Assembly: GCA_035048495.1 (NCBI GenBank)
Contig: CM068552.1
Coordinates: forward strand, 29,142,154 to 29,206,153
DNA: 64,000 nucleotides
Source of the DNA: Euptelea pleiosperma
Lineage: Eukaryota > Streptophyta > Magnoliopsida > Ranunculales > Eupteleaceae
Direction: 5' to 3'
Shown here: piece by piece, positions 22,863-36,511 of the stretch
How the letters are laid out: each line of letters opens with the position of its first letter
Position numbering within the stretch: position 1 is the first letter of the stretch
The notes under the pieces: model-generated
The model's input: the letters and a program-made list of their open reading frames with translations, nothing else
Database searches by the model: none
Told to the model about the DNA's origin: nothing
Made by a program: the position numbers and the translations under genes

Positions 22863-23387
22863 CAATCCTAAGGCAACCATTAAACATAATAGGATGAAAG
22901 ATGGATACATGAGAAGTATGCAAATAGCCAAAGACGTTAATATCAAAAATCTGCTAAAAATGGGTCTCAAACCTATACATGATAGGAGAACAATTATTAC
23001 TCCAGATCTATAGATCTGATTGGGATATATTTCGGATAGATAATCTCAACATCCTCCAAAAATTAGTCCAGTCCAACCATGGAAAGGGTCTAATCAATCT
23101 TAACAATAATCTGGGATTAAATAACTCTCTAACCAAAAAACAAGAGAAGAAAAATCATTACTCATGATCTATATGTCAAATTGGGCTAAATTTTGGATAT
23201 GTTATTCTATAAATAGTAATTTCAACATCCTCGCTCTAAAAATCAAGCCAATCCAACCACAGAAAGGGTTCCAACGAACCCAACAACCAATCTGTACTCG
23301 GGAACCAAAAATATAAAGACAAGTAAATTATGCAAAAAACCATCTAAATAATCTAGCATACTTTAAAAAAATAAAACATGATTTAAT
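22863..23387. other. No recognisable gene
   Basis: A diverged direct repeat is visible: GATCTATAGATCTGATTGGG...CAACATCCTCC at about 23003-23056 and GATCTATATGTCAAATTGGG...CAACATCCTC at about 23167-23232. Nothing else is supported. Confidence 0.4.
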
Positions 23388-24790
23388 AACATACCCCCCA
23401 TCTTATCGTTGAAATTAGACATACCCCCCTCCCCACAATTTGAAAAAGTTGACATACCCCCCCATGAGTTGGCCTTCCATCCATGACCGTAGTTGACTTG
23501 TATTGACTAACAATTTATTTTTTTAAAGGATAAGAATGTCATTTTCTTCAACCTTCGAACAACCAAGAAAAGGTGGGTTTGGGCCAAAACTATAACCCCA
23601 AATCAAATGGCTTTGGTAGATGGCCGACCACGAGATTTCAGTTGGTTGGCCACCCTTCGCCAGCGACCAACCAACCAGAGTATCATGGTTGGCCGACCAT
23701 ACTCCGGTGAGTAATTTTAATTCTACAAATTTGAAATTTTTATATTTTTTTTAAATGGGGTTCTAAAGTTGGTAGAAAATGTTGATTTTGCTTTCCCTAC
23801 TTGTACTGTAACCACAAGTTTTTCCTCTTTTGTCCAAAAGCTTGGGTTCAAATGAGACAAAAAGCCATTATTGTTTATATAAAAAATTACGTCTTGTTGA
23901 TGGGTTGGTTTCAAATACTTGATGTAGAACTACAACAATCAGTAAAGCACAATTAAAATGAGATCTTCGACCCTAAATCCTAAATTGTTTAAAACTTAAC
24001 ACGAGTCTCCCATTTATATCTAAACCATTTATGTCTAAATTACCCTCTTATTGTAAATGATCCATATCTTGTGAGAGGAACCCACCATTGATGGGTGGTC
24101 TTGTAGAGGAGATCATCAAAGCCAAAATTGGACTTGATTATAATCCTAACCATCCAATGCAATGACTTTGTTTGGACCATTCAGCTCAATTTTTTATTGT
24201 TCAATAAATGAAATGGATCGTATCATTGATAAGGCTGGTATTCAAAAGGTTTGTACCCCACAGAAACAACGCTAAGGTACTATTTACAAATTGCATGTAC
24301 TGGATATATAACTCAAACTGTATATATAATAGACTTTTAGGTGTACTACAAATTCTCAAATTTATAAACTGATTACAAAATCAACATTCACTACCGGGTT
24401 TAAAACCCCATTTCAAAAATATATACAAAGTTCAAATTTTTAAAATTAAAATTACTTGTCGGAGTATGGTCGGTCGGGCATGATACTCCAGTAGGTTGGT
24501 CGCCGGTGATGGGCGGCCAACCCAATAAAACCCCATGGCCGATCATCCACCAAAGCCGTTTGATTTGGAGTTAAGGTTTAGCCCAAACCCACTTTTTCTT
24601 GGTTTTTTGAAGGTTGAAGAAAGGGGCTTTTTGTCCTTTGAAAAATCAAATTGTTAGTCAATATATGTCAACAACGGTCATGGATGGAAGACCAAGTCAT
24701 GGGGGTGGGGGGGGGGGGGGGGGGTGGTTCATATGTCAACTTTTTCAAATTGTGTATGTTTAATTTCTAAGATAAGATGAGGAGTATGTC
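23388..24790. mobile_element. Long-arm inverted-repeat (foldback) element
   Basis: Arms of about 335 bp (23388-23720 and 24452-24790) are inverted copies. Shared blocks include AGTTGACATA, GGTGGGTTTGGGC, TCAAATGGCTTTGG, GGTTGGTCGC and TCATGGATGGAAG. The central 730 bp is unique and AT-rich. No coding sequence and no certain target duplication were found. A Mutator-like origin is possible. Confidence 0.65.
24695..24725 (+). repeat. G-rich homopolymer tract
   Basis: GGGGGTGGGG passes into an uninterrupted run of about 18 G. The matching place in the left arm (23456-23464) has only seven C in its inverse, so the run has expanded in this arm. G-quadruplex formation is possible, and so is a sequencing-length artefact. 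Confidence 0.85.
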
Positions 24791-25396
24791 AAAAATTCCC
24801 TAAATTTTAACATGAATTTTACATAATAAAAATATGTAATATTAACTAAAATACGCATCTAGAATATAATAGATTCAACAACCATAAGAGCAAAAGGGGG
24901 GAGAGAAACCTACTTGTGTAATTTAGAGTAATTTGAACTATATCGAGTGTAGAGAAAGGTGCAGCAACTTCTTTTTCTCCCTTCTTCTTTGCCTATTCTA
25001 TGTGATCTTAAAAGCCAGAAGCATGGTCCCCTAGGGGTGCTGACTTTTGTGTCTCGATTATGGTCACAAGAGAATAGGAAATATGGTGGTACATTTAAGG
25101 TTTTTAGAGGAAGGAGGGGGCAACCCTAAAAGAGGGTAGAGGGGAGGGAAGTATGCTTGTAAGGAGGGAATTTGTCTTAAAAAAAACCCCAATAATGTTT
25201 GGAGGACCCTAATGGTTGTATATATAATGTTAGGTTAGGTTTTAACATGTCCTAATGGGACAAGAACAAAACAAGCAAAGTTCTAATTGGGTGTTGGGAC
25301 CATTCCTAAAGAGTCTCTAATGTCCAAGGCAAGGGTAGGAGAAAGAATTTCTCCTCTCTTCTAAGTGGCAACTAAAAAGTCTCACTAGTTTTTTTT

Positions 25397-25814
25397 AGGT
25401 GGCGTTTGGTAAATTAAGTTATCAGATCTAAAAACTTAAGGTCTGACAGCTAAATAACTTATGACTAAATTGGCTTATTTGGTAAAGGTCTTAAGTCTTA
25501 AAATTAAGTTAAGGGTAATGTGGGTATTTTAAAATATTTATTAGGACACTTTCGTAAGTTTTTAAAAAAGAAAGCTTTAAGAAAATTGCATTATCGGTAT
25601 TAAAAGAGAATCTTAAAATCTTTTGAAAAAATGCTTTCACTTACCGCAATAAGTGAAGGGAGGGTGACTTTTTTTACTTTTCACTTAATTTCAGTGGTTT
25701 TGGTGATAAGTGTTGAAATTAAATTATTTATCAAATGCCATTTAATCACCAAAATCACTTAATTTTCGTTCCTTCAGATTTAAGGTCTAAGAAAAAGTTT
25801 TACCAAATGACACC
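25397..25814. mobile_element. MITE with GGTGGCGTTTGGTAAA ends
   Basis: The left end GGTGGCGTTTGGTAAA pairs with the inverse of TTTACCAAATGACACC at the right end. Subterminal blocks around TTAAGGTCTGA and TTTAAGGTCTAAG also correspond. This type of end is common in plant hAT-like MITEs. No target duplication was secured. Confidence 0.6.
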
Positions 25815-28800
25815 TTATATATTAAGTTGTGTTTTTAACTTATTTTATCTCATGCTTATCTAGCATTAAATTAATTAAATAATTACTTCAAATAATCTCA
25901 TAAATATAATGAACATACATGAGCCTCAAAATAGTCCCCAAACATGACCAAGACTAATTTATTTATTAATTTATTTATTCCTATGAAAATTAAATATCTA
26001 AATTTTAGACCCAATTTTAGGGTACAAAATAACAAAATTTTAAAATTTTCATACAATGATTTGTCACAAATAATTTAAGGATTTCAAACTTCAAACTGAT
26101 TATAATTCTAACACCAAGGTAAAACGTTTTAACCCAAACACTAAAAAATAGTACTTAATTATCTAAATATTTAAAGACAAAAAGACTCTTAACTTGGAAT
26201 TTTCAAGTCTCTAAAAAATTGAAAATGATTTCTAACACATAATGATCACATAACTTCCAGGTACGTGAAATTAAGATGTACAAGACACATTAACCTTAAT
26301 TATAAAAATACCCTTCTAATAAAGAATTATCCAAAAGCCCTCCGACTTTAGAGATAGGGTCTCTAAAGTTATTAGTTTGACCTATCCATTATATTTTATA
26401 AATTCTAAAAGTAAAATTACTACGTTAACCCAAGGTTGTATAAGTACCAAAATGTTCTTTGAAGGGAAATTTTTTTGATTGCTACGAGCATAGGCCTACA
26501 CTAAGGTTTACACCAATTAGGGTTTAAAAGAATTGAATCATTACATCAAGGTGTATAGAGAAATAAAACCTGAAATGCTACAAAAATATCGTATAATCAT
26601 GATATAAACCTCAAATCGTCATCTAAATAATATATAAAATCATATAATCAATGATTGTTACCTTTGAAATCTTATAATAAACCCTAATATTTGATTCTAA
26701 GAATGTAAATAAATAGAATAAAAATAAAAGCATCCGTCGACTCCATCAAGCTAAGCACCAACATAGGCTCAAACCAAATAATCATCAACATGAATATAAA
26801 GAGATACATGAAAAGAATCATGATCAACATGTGCTGAAAATCACTAATTACAATACATGCCTTTGAAATTTCAAAGATAACTAATAAGCAAAACATAAAT
26901 TTGTACATGCTTTAATTTGAAACTACCATATATATATCACAAATCATTTTAAATATAAACTATATAGATTATAAGAAGGAAAAAATCCTACCTTTAAAGC
27001 AAAAAAGATAAAATTTAAAACCATTCTTTCTTTGATCTCGATCTTCTTCTTCTTCTTTTTTCTCTTCATTCTCTTTTGCCTTTTTTCTTTATGAAATCAA
27101 GGGTTTTAGGAACCCTAATAGGTGCCCACAGTTAGGGTTCAATTTAGTCTAAAAATTCTTAAATTGTAAGGGTGAAAAAAAAGATTTTTTATGGTAGAGC
27201 AACTAGGGTTTGGAGGAAAATGGAGATGAGAAATTAAATGTTGGGTTTTAAGGGGGTGTACAGCCAGCACTTTAGGGAAGGGTTTGTGTCACACCTCTAA
27301 TTCGGATATCCAGATACGACTTGAAAATTCGTGGATCAACCCGTACCCAAACCCAAAGGTGATCTGTGAATGTTCCCTAGTGGTCTAATTAGGCTAATTA
27401 AACTACTAATGATCATTTCAAAATCTACTAAGGCTGAAATAATCTAGGTGCAGAAATAAACCTAAAATGATCCTACGCGATTGTTTAATTATCAAAGTTA
27501 AGTGCATTTGATTGACTAAGTTATTCTATAATCTAAGTGATATTTATTATGAATCAATTATAATTAACCAAAATCTCTTAAGTCAAATCTAGGGGTAATC
27601 CATAAAGTCAAACTCAGTCTAGTATGAGTCAGCCCAGTTGACTTGGTCAAATCTCAAAATATTACTAAGAAAAAATAGGCTAGCAAAGCACCGTTTTAAC
27701 TATACATTTCTAGAAAGGTATTGCAGATATCTAAATATAATCCTTCTCCATTGATCCTCAAAATATCATCTTCTCTTCCAAAAATTTTATAAAACACATA
27801 ACCTCAAATCTGAATTTCTTGACTTATTGTCAGTGTTTTGGTCATAACGGGCAGCACATATGAAATTTTTGAAATCCGTCGACTATTCTGGAAATCTAAC
27901 TCATAGAACTTCAAAAATGTTTTTTCGGGCAACATCCAAAGGTTTCATCTTTCGACCGAAATTGCACTACAAAAGACAGTTCAAATTTGTCAAATTCGAG
28001 CTACTATCAGTGTTTCGATCATCTAACTATGTAGATCGAATTCTAGAATATGACGATTGTTCCCAAAAGCTAATTCTCATCACTACAAAAATTCGTTCTA
28101 CCCAAAGTCCAGGGACCTCGTCTTCTTGCCCAAAATCAGACTGCAAGACAGAACTTCAAATTTATTACATTCGCACTACAGTCAGTATTTCGATCATATC
28201 TCACTAATCTGATCGAATTTGCCAAATCCATGAAATGCTACATAAATCTAACCCTAAAAAATGTTTGACAAACGTCGTGAGTCAAGGACTCAGTGTACAA
28301 CTAGTAATGCCACAAGCATTTTATACTACTATAAATGATTCAAACATACTAAACACATGATAGATAATCAGATCATAGTGATAAAAGTAGTGACCCTGAT
28401 AACATTCATAAGAATGCCCAAACCCACCCACCCCCCATTCACTCAACCTCTGCACTGGCATATCCGTCTCCTTCCCTCACTGGGAGAGACCTCACTAATC
28501 CATCTGTAGGATAATAGTCTGGGTTTTTGCACCCTAGGAGTCTAGGTCATTCTTCATTTAACATAAAAGTAAACCCTTCAATGCACATCTCACCGCAATA
28601 TGCCCCAATGCAATAAGGACATAAACTGAAAGAGTAAATCAGAAGATGAAATCATCATATCCCTAAAACAACAAGATCTCCCTCATGTGAGTAGGGTCGT
28701 ACAACCTCTTGTGAAATCCCACCACAGTCGAACCCCTTATGTGGGTCCTCTAGGGAACCCCATGTGTGGATTGGTCTCATGGGTTCTCATAAGAGATCCA

Positions 28801-29380
28801 TGGTCGATTCTCTCCAATATGCTCAATCAATAATAATCAACCACATATCATCATCATATGAGCAAAATAAGACACAACAAGGATTATGAACAAATTAATC
28901 TAAACACATATTAAAGAATGGAGAAAATTGTGGGAGAATACAAACTTGTTTAGATATGCTTACATTTAATCGGTCCTTTAATGGAGATTGGAAAATTCAA
29001 AAATTCTAAAAATAGTCGGATGGAGCTCTCCTTGGAATAGGTGACTCCACTCGGTGTCCCCTTCGACTTTCCCTTTTAGTTCGAGTTCAATCGGGCCTCG
29101 AATGAAGGTAGATAGCTTTCTCTATTTTTTAATGGAATTTGGGTTTATAAGAGCATCCAAGGCTTTCCTTAAATAGGTTTAGGAAGTAATCTTTAAGGAT
29201 TAGAATTTCTATTTTAAGTAATTTTCTTCACTTTCAGAGGGGTAACTGTTGATAGTGAAATATGGATAGCTACAAAAATCACGACCAAGGGACGCGAAAG
29301 CTGATTGTCAAAGTCAAAGTCAAATCGTGTAGTAGTGGACCAATCAAAGCAGAGGACTTTAAGAGGGCATTTCACTGAGG
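25815..29380. other. No recognisable gene
   Basis: The sequence is AT-rich. Around 27830-28200 two halves resemble each other (CAGTGTTTTGGTCAT / CAGTGTTTCGATCAT / CAGTATTTCGATCAT), a triplicated motif. Blocks such as TCGTACAACCTCTTGTGAAATC near 28690 resemble non-coding parts of LTR elements, but no LTR pair, primer-binding site or pol remnant was found. Confidence 0.4.
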
Positions 29381-29387
29381 AGATGAG

Positions 29388-30020
29388 TACATACGGTTGT
29401 ACAAAGGACAAGAGTACACGATCGTATTCAGTCGGAAGTGGCATAGTTGGTGCGGATTTCAAGAAAAAGGAAGATGGTCAGTTTTGAGCAGAACCGGCCC
29501 AATTCTCTGAGAAGTAACTACATACGGTTGTGCAACACAAAGGGCATGCCTCGATTTCTGAGCCAAACACCCACAGATCAGAGAGACTAATTGGATACGG
29601 TTGTGAAGAAAATGAAGCTATACAACCGTATGGAGTCGGATCTGGAAGATCTATAGTCAAAAAAGAGAAAAGCACATGTGCCCTTTTTTTTGAGATCCGC
29701 GCAGTGGGATGAAAAACTATTCACATACGGTTGTGTAGGACCTCCTACACAACCGTATGCAATTACATTTTCAAAAATACCCCTCATATCCCCAAAAAAG
29801 CACCCATGTTTTTCTCGAGATACGTGTAGGGGATCCAAAAAGTAATGATATACGGTTGTGTAAAACCTCTTCCTACACAATCGTATGCAGTTAAAATTTC
29901 AATGAGACCTCTCATTTATCCAGAAAAAGACAGGCTATTTTCCTCAAAAAGCGTGTAGAATCTGCCAGAGTTAGTGCTATACGATAGTGTATCTCTAGGA
30001 ACCTTACAACCGTATGTAAT
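29388..30020 (+). repeat. Array with palindromic CATACGGTTGTGTAGG units
   Basis: The motif ATACGGTTGTG or a close variant recurs at about 29391, 29522, 29594, 29724, 29850 and 29972. Spacing is mostly 123-131 bp. In four of the units it is followed by its inverse. The best unit, 29724-29759, is a perfect 16-bp palindrome around a 4-nt loop. Between units the sequence also corresponds (CCCCTCATATCCCCAAAAA / CCTCTCATTTATCCAGAAAA). The array ends about 100 bp before a TATA box. Confidence 0.85.
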
Positions 30021-30113
30021 TATTTTGTTAAGATTGTTTGTAATTTTTTATTATTTTAAATATTTTTTCTTATAAATGTGAGTCTGCAACATGTGCATAC
30101 CCCTCCCCAGAAC

Positions 30114-30125
30114 TCTATAAATAGA
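30114..30125 (+). promoter_or_regulatory. TATA box after the palindrome array
   Basis: CTATAAATAGAGG follows a GC-richer stretch (CCCCTCCCCAGAACT), a good plant core promoter layout. A short open frame at 30434-30712 lies downstream but has no family resemblance that I recognise. The unit may be an LTR U3/R region or an orphan promoter. Confidence 0.5.
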
Positions 30126-32600
30126 GGACTCTAGGGACAAAAAAAGAGGGATCTTCTCCTATTTTATTGTGATAAGGCTATATTCTGTAGAAATTCATCT
30201 AGAATTTGACTTAGTGTTTTCCTTAAGTGTATGCGAGATTTACCGAAGAAATATAGAATCTCAAGTTCAGATATCCTGTTTAATACTAGTGAAAAGGTAA
30301 ATCCTAATGAACTATGCCGGATAGATGTTCCTCTTCTAACGACTCTATGCCAAGTTACTACACGATTAATACTTGAGTGATGTACTCCCCGTCTTGAGGG
30401 GAATGGACTGAAGCAAGAGAACAAGCCTATCCTTTGTGGGTCCAGGGGATTCCACTTAGGGTCAAAAAACGGTTAAGAATCCGGCACCTAGAATGTAATG
30501 GAGTTGTTCTACCGCCTAGACGTTTCTGTCACATCATTTTAATGAACCTATTAATGTTATTGAGACCTGGAGATCTTCTCCTTCTTAATGAACCTATTAA
30601 TATTATTGATATTTGGAGATTTTCTCTTCATTGTTTAAAAATAGGATGCTTAAAAGATAATCATGGACTAATCAATGAATTAATTGAATCATACCCCTTT
30701 GAGATTATCTAAGTAGAGGATGACTCCATTTAACAATGTTTGAAACCATTTGATGCATTTTGGACATTCCCTAGTCCCTCAGTGTGACAGGCTGAGGGAC
30801 CCATTTAGTATGACTAGATTAAGATCACCTTCATGGGGAATGATGAACTGGAAGCGACATTAATCAATCAACCCCCTGTTACGTTTGTGGTTGTTTGGAA
30901 TGACGGTGTTAGTGAAAGATAGTTCAGTCAAGTTCTGCTGTATGAAATGGATGCAGGTCTGTATTTGTTCAGAAGAAACAACACACACCGCATTACCACT
31001 CTCACAGTCTAACAGAGACCACTCATACCCTGGGAACCCAAGAAATGACATAAGCACACGCTCCATCCACTTTCAGTATCATGAGATGCCCAAAATGCGA
31101 TTGACAGTAACTTTTTCAACCCTCTAAAATTCATTTTAAATTAATGATCGATTAGAAATTGGCACAAAACCCATATGTATTAACTATGCTTCATTTAAGA
31201 TTATTTTGAAGCCCAAAAAGTCTCTAAATTAGCCCTGTGAGCCCATCCAACAATTATACATCCATCAATCAAGCAATTACTTATATTAATAATTTAAACA
31301 AATTAATTATGCATTATATTAGAAATTATACTATTATGCACGAATCATCCTAATTACTCTACAATTTTTTTCAAAATAAAAAAGGTATATATTCAGTGTC
31401 AAATTTCACATGTGAGTCCCACTATGCATGGAAACCCTAATTTGGGTCCTAAAATAGGAAAAATAAAGTTGGTTAGATTATTAGATGTACAAAATTTATT
31501 AAAGTGTTCGATCATGTTAGAAGCGTATGTTCATCATTCTGATGTCAAATGTACGTGTTTTGGATTAGGCCCTAAAAATAGAAAAAATAAGGTTGGTGAT
31601 GTTATTGGATATACATAGTCTATTAAGGTGTACAATCATGTCGAAAGTGTCCGTTCATTGTTCTGAGGTCAATGTTTTTAGTCCAACTAGGATTCTCATA
31701 GGTCCAGCTAACAGAAATATTTTTATGCTTTTAGTGTGTTACATACATTATCAGATGTTCAGAAAGTGCCCCTACTCTAAGATTTGAAAAGGTAGAGGTG
31801 TCCTAAGTTTTTTTGAATGTCAAGTGAATTCAAGGGTTGATTACCTCTCTAGGGTTACGTTCTGAAATTTATCTAAGTGTCAAATCTAACAACCTAGCAG
31901 TTAATCAAAATAAAAAAAAAATTAATTCACAAATGTATTTAGATAGTGAATATTACCGTAATACCCTAGAACAAAAATTCAGGGTATTTTAGTTTGGAAC
32001 AAAAAAATCAGATTTATATGGGTGGGATGTCCCCCCTTATGTTTATAGGGTATGCCATTTCCTAAAGGGTTTTGGAAAACCCATGTCCAAGTCCTAATAG
32101 GTATAGGAAAGAAGAGAGAAGAAATAATAAAATAAGTAAATGGAGGGAAGATGGGTTGTATTGTCATGGAGTTTTGGAGTTTTTTAGCTCAAAAAATATA
32201 ATAAATAATGGGGGTGGATGGCTAGGCACTGTATTTATAGGTTTTAAATTTAATTTACTTAATGGCTAACATATTTACTTAATAATTAAGCAATCTGATT
32301 AGTGATGTATTAAATAAGCCTTGTAGCCACTTACTAATTAATCTCATAAATTTTTGCTCTAATTTGGGCCTCAAAACAATCTCCAAATATTAGTCCCACC
32401 AAGGCCCACTACTTTAAATAAATATAAATTTATTTTAGATGGTGTTTGGCCTTGGGTTAGATCCATGTGGTCATAACATGTTTGATTCAACCTATCACGG
32501 CCACAGGTTGAAGCCATCTAAGTGAGAGGCTTACTCTACTACAGCGGACCATTAGCAGGGTGCCGCGGTTTGTGGGCTTGAAGGACTTAGCGCCGCCGTG
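30126..32600. other. No recognisable gene; ~125-bp diverged tandem pair
   Basis: At 31442-31560 and 31567-31690 two diverged copies follow each other, with shared blocks CCTAAAA-TAG-AAAAATAA-GTTGG, TTATTGGAT/TTATTAGAT and GAGGTCAATG/GATGTCAAATG. At 30540-30610 the phrase AATGAACCTATTAAT occurs twice. No gene is supported. Confidence 0.45.
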
Positions 32601-32640
32601 GCAAGTGGTATCAGAGCCAAAGGTTAGGCCAAGTCATGGC
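32520..32640 (+). mobile_element. LTR-end and primer-binding-site remnant
   Basis: TGGTATCAGAGCC at 32606-32618 is the initiator-tRNA-Met primer-binding site. It is preceded by a GC-rich, LTR-end-like segment. About 20 bp downstream a short frame begins MASASGK, as in some copia gag starts, but it stops after 23 codons. No matching LTR was found. Confidence 0.55.
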
Positions 32641-33045
32641 TAGTGCTAGTGGGAAGAACATATTTTTACCTCATGAATTAATCTTGGGTTTCACGGTCGA
32701 CCATAAATAGCGGGTACGAGTCATGAATCTCGGATCAAGACGTGTCATGAGCACTATCAAATTGATTATCTTTACAATTATGCAATTTTTTTTTTTTTTT
32801 CTCAATGAGAGGATGATATGGTATTTGGGATTCTTTAGACCTTTAACAGGAAATTAGTTGTATTTATGACAAAATTCAATTTATACAAGAGCAAACAAAA
32901 ATGTATGCAAATATATATTTACATAAAGAGATCGAAGCTAAGGTTGAAGAAAAACCAAAGCTGTACAGCACAAGACTATGCACATTAAAACTTTGTCAAA
33001 GAAGAAAAGTTCTATCATGTCTTGATTTGTTCGTTTGTTCTTTCT

Positions 33046-36000
33046 TTACGTGGCCTTTAATCTGTCTGAGCGAAAGGTTCTCTGCAAAAGTAAGAAAAAA
33101 CACAATGGTAATTAATAATAAGGGAAAGATACAATTTTTTTTTTTTTTGTCATTAAATAACTGCTAACATGTGTGTCGACTCACCAGAATAGAGTGGATC
33201 TCATCTAAAAGTGGCAAAAGTAATGAAATCAAACTTTGTATTTCCTCTTTAAGTGTATCGTATTCTTCGTCTTCCGCCATGAGCAAGCTGATGAAGGTTT
33301 TGCTTTCAGGAACCAGCTTGAGAGCTACCTGCAAATATTAGATTTATTATTAGTTTAAGGCAATGCTGCAGAGAAACGGATAGGGTCTCAAAGTCCGACA
33401 CGCCTTGAACATTAAAAAATAAGATTCGGGATAAATATTGTGAAATAATTAAAGTAATCACTTTTTATATATAATAAGGATAATAGTAGATAATGTGATA
33501 AAATCTATGTAATTAACAAAACACAGTGGTTGTCTCCTTTACTTATACCCCCCTTATAGGCTTCAACAAAGAAGGGCCAAGATTTTATCTCCCAAATGGA
33601 CGGTGGATCTTAGCCACTCACACCCGATTTTCTTATCTTAGTATTTGTACCATATGCTTGTAGACAAGATAACACATATATGTAATGTTATATATAATTC
33701 TAAAAGGTAGAACTCATACTTATGGCAAACTCGAGGTTTAGTGATGAAGCAATGGCATCCCATGAAGGGTCCACAGCTTGTATACCGTTGGATTTGCATC
33801 AAATGATGGATGAACCAACACAAATAGCATGTATGATAGTGGATATGCTGGCTGCCACAATAAGTGTTAAAATTACCCATGTGGAGATGCATATTAAACA
33901 GAGGTCTATTATCTTCAATACACCCCATCTTACTTCTGCACCAGTGTTTTATGTGGACTCTTTTTCTATGTGGAGCTGTGGAACCATCTCAAGTCTTGCC
34001 ATCTGTGGATGACAGAGTGCAACCCATGTGATTTGACAGTAAGAAGTTGGAAACTTTTACTGCTCTGCCATGTACAAATGGCAACACTTCATGAGATGGC
34101 TCCACTGCTACACATAGAAAAAGGTTCCACATGGACCAAACTGACTGCAAATTAAGCCACCAATGTAAAAGTTGACATTCAGATTTAATTCATAGGCTTT
34201 TTGGTCCATATCCATTGAAGTGGTGTGAAAAATTGTAAATATAAGAAACTAAAATAGAAAATTTATTTGCACCCCACAAATTGTGCAAGAACCCCGAGTA
34301 AAACTCCGCTGACCGCCCACGATATGAGTCACGTGGCACACACTGACCATATGGATGTTTGGCCAATCCCTAGATGGACCTACAAACCAAAAATCAGCTT
34401 GATTGGTGATTTCAAACCTTTGGATTCCTGTACCCAAATAATGGTCAGTAATGCTCAAATTCCAACGGTTAAAATCAACCCATGAAAATTACTCCAATCC
34501 AACGCTAGAAATCCCTGATCAGGCTGATTTTTTGGTTTATAGGCCGATATGGGGATTTGTCAGAATTCTCTAGAAGTGTGCCACGTGGCTCCTATTGTGG
34601 GCGTTCATGGGGGCAGTCATCATGGGTGGTCAGCGAAGTTCGATTGGGGGTGCTTGCACAATTGGTGGGGGTGCAAATAAATTTTCCCAAACTAAAAAGT
34701 AGAAACTCAATATGACTTCATAAAACCGAAAAGACACAAATTTTTGTGAATCATAGTGACACTTGTTAGCCAAAAGTGCAAAAAAAGTGGTAAAGTGGTG
34801 GATGAATAGCGCGACATGACATGTTTACAGTAGAAACATTGAAGAAATGAGAGGTGTATTTTTACTTTGTAAGCTGCTGATGAGATCCATCCATGCCATG
34901 GCTTCAAAGTGACGTTGTACGACTCTTCCACTGCTATTTCCATACTCTGCCCGGGATCCTTCACTAATTTGTCTAACAATGCTGCCGTGAAATCCATGGA
35001 TCTACGAATAAAGCAAGTATTTTGATATCAGGTCAATCATCCAACGGTTAATTCCGTTTATAAAACCATTTCATTTCATAGACGCATCATATGTTTCGTG
35101 GAGCCTGAAGGTGCTGGAGTAGTACTGTAAACCAAGCCACAACTAGAGGTCTTTTTTCTTTAAGGGCGTATTTATATTTTTACATAGAGATACGGAAACC
35201 CTAGTTTCGTCTTGGGGTTATATATACCTCGGTTTTCATGATTCTTTTGCGTTAGAGACATGGACGTACCTCGGTCTCGAAGGAACTACGTAAATGTCTG
35301 TGTTGTGTGTGATTGCATATTCATGTTCTTTTTTCTTTCTTTCAACAACTACTACCACAACCACCACCACCGCCGTCTCTACTACCGCCTATGTTCTTTG
35401 ATATTTGGTGGGGGCACATAGTGCATGTGGACTTATACATCATCCAAAAGTTAGAATGGATCGAACTTTGGTTCTTGACATTTATATAACGAGTAACAGT
35501 GGTTGTCTCTCCATTTATACCCTCTCTTATAAGCTTCAATAAAAAAGGGCTGAGATCTTATCCCTTAACTGGACGGTGGATTTCAGCCACGCACTCACAT
35601 CCAATTTTGGCAAATGCTTTGTCGGAGAGTGCTATGGGCCGGGCTACCCACTAGTAATAAACAAACTATGGTTTAGTATATTCATTTATATAATCTTTAA
35701 TTCATTACCTGGTGAGTAAACCATATTCATTTATATAATCTTTAATTCATTACCTGGTGAGCCAAACCAAGGCTCTAGTACAGCTGGTTGTATTCCTTGC
35801 ACACCCTTCTCTGACCTCTTTCTTCAAAATCTCAACCAAATTTGAATAAATAGAAGGATCTGATTCAGATAGCTTCTCCAATCTCTGCAATTCAAAACAA
35901 ATAGAAGATAATATAATTTTCCCAGATTACCCTTCTCAATAAAAAAAAGAACAAGAGACAAAATCAATCAATTTTCCAACATAATAATAACTCCATCAAA

Positions 36001-36449
36001 TGACAAGGAAATCCTTTAAGGATTGAAGGGAGGAGAGAGGAAGAAAGTGTAATTGTTGAGACATGAAGGGGTAGTTTCCACATGATAAAAAGTCAAACAA
36101 ACGATTTGGTCGTCGTTTCTTGCTTTTCAGGTGGGGTAGTTTTCGATGGATGGACGAAAATAATTATCTAACCTACTTTGGTTTTACCTGAATATTTTGA
36201 TGTACGTCTTGTCTCAAAACCGCCATTGTTGGTCCAATCTTATCTGCAAAAAGACGAAAAAAGTGTGTCCACACGAAATGTTCGGTGTTATTTTCTAGAT
36301 AAACAGAGACAGAGAGAGAGAGAGAGAGAGAGACCGACACTGTAAAGACTTCCTATGTGGTGGTTTGATATCATAGAGAAATTCCATTAAATTGGTAGAG
36401 AGATACAAGGAAGATAAGGTACTTACTAAATAGAAATAAAAGGGGTATT

Positions 36450-36511
<62 letters not shown>

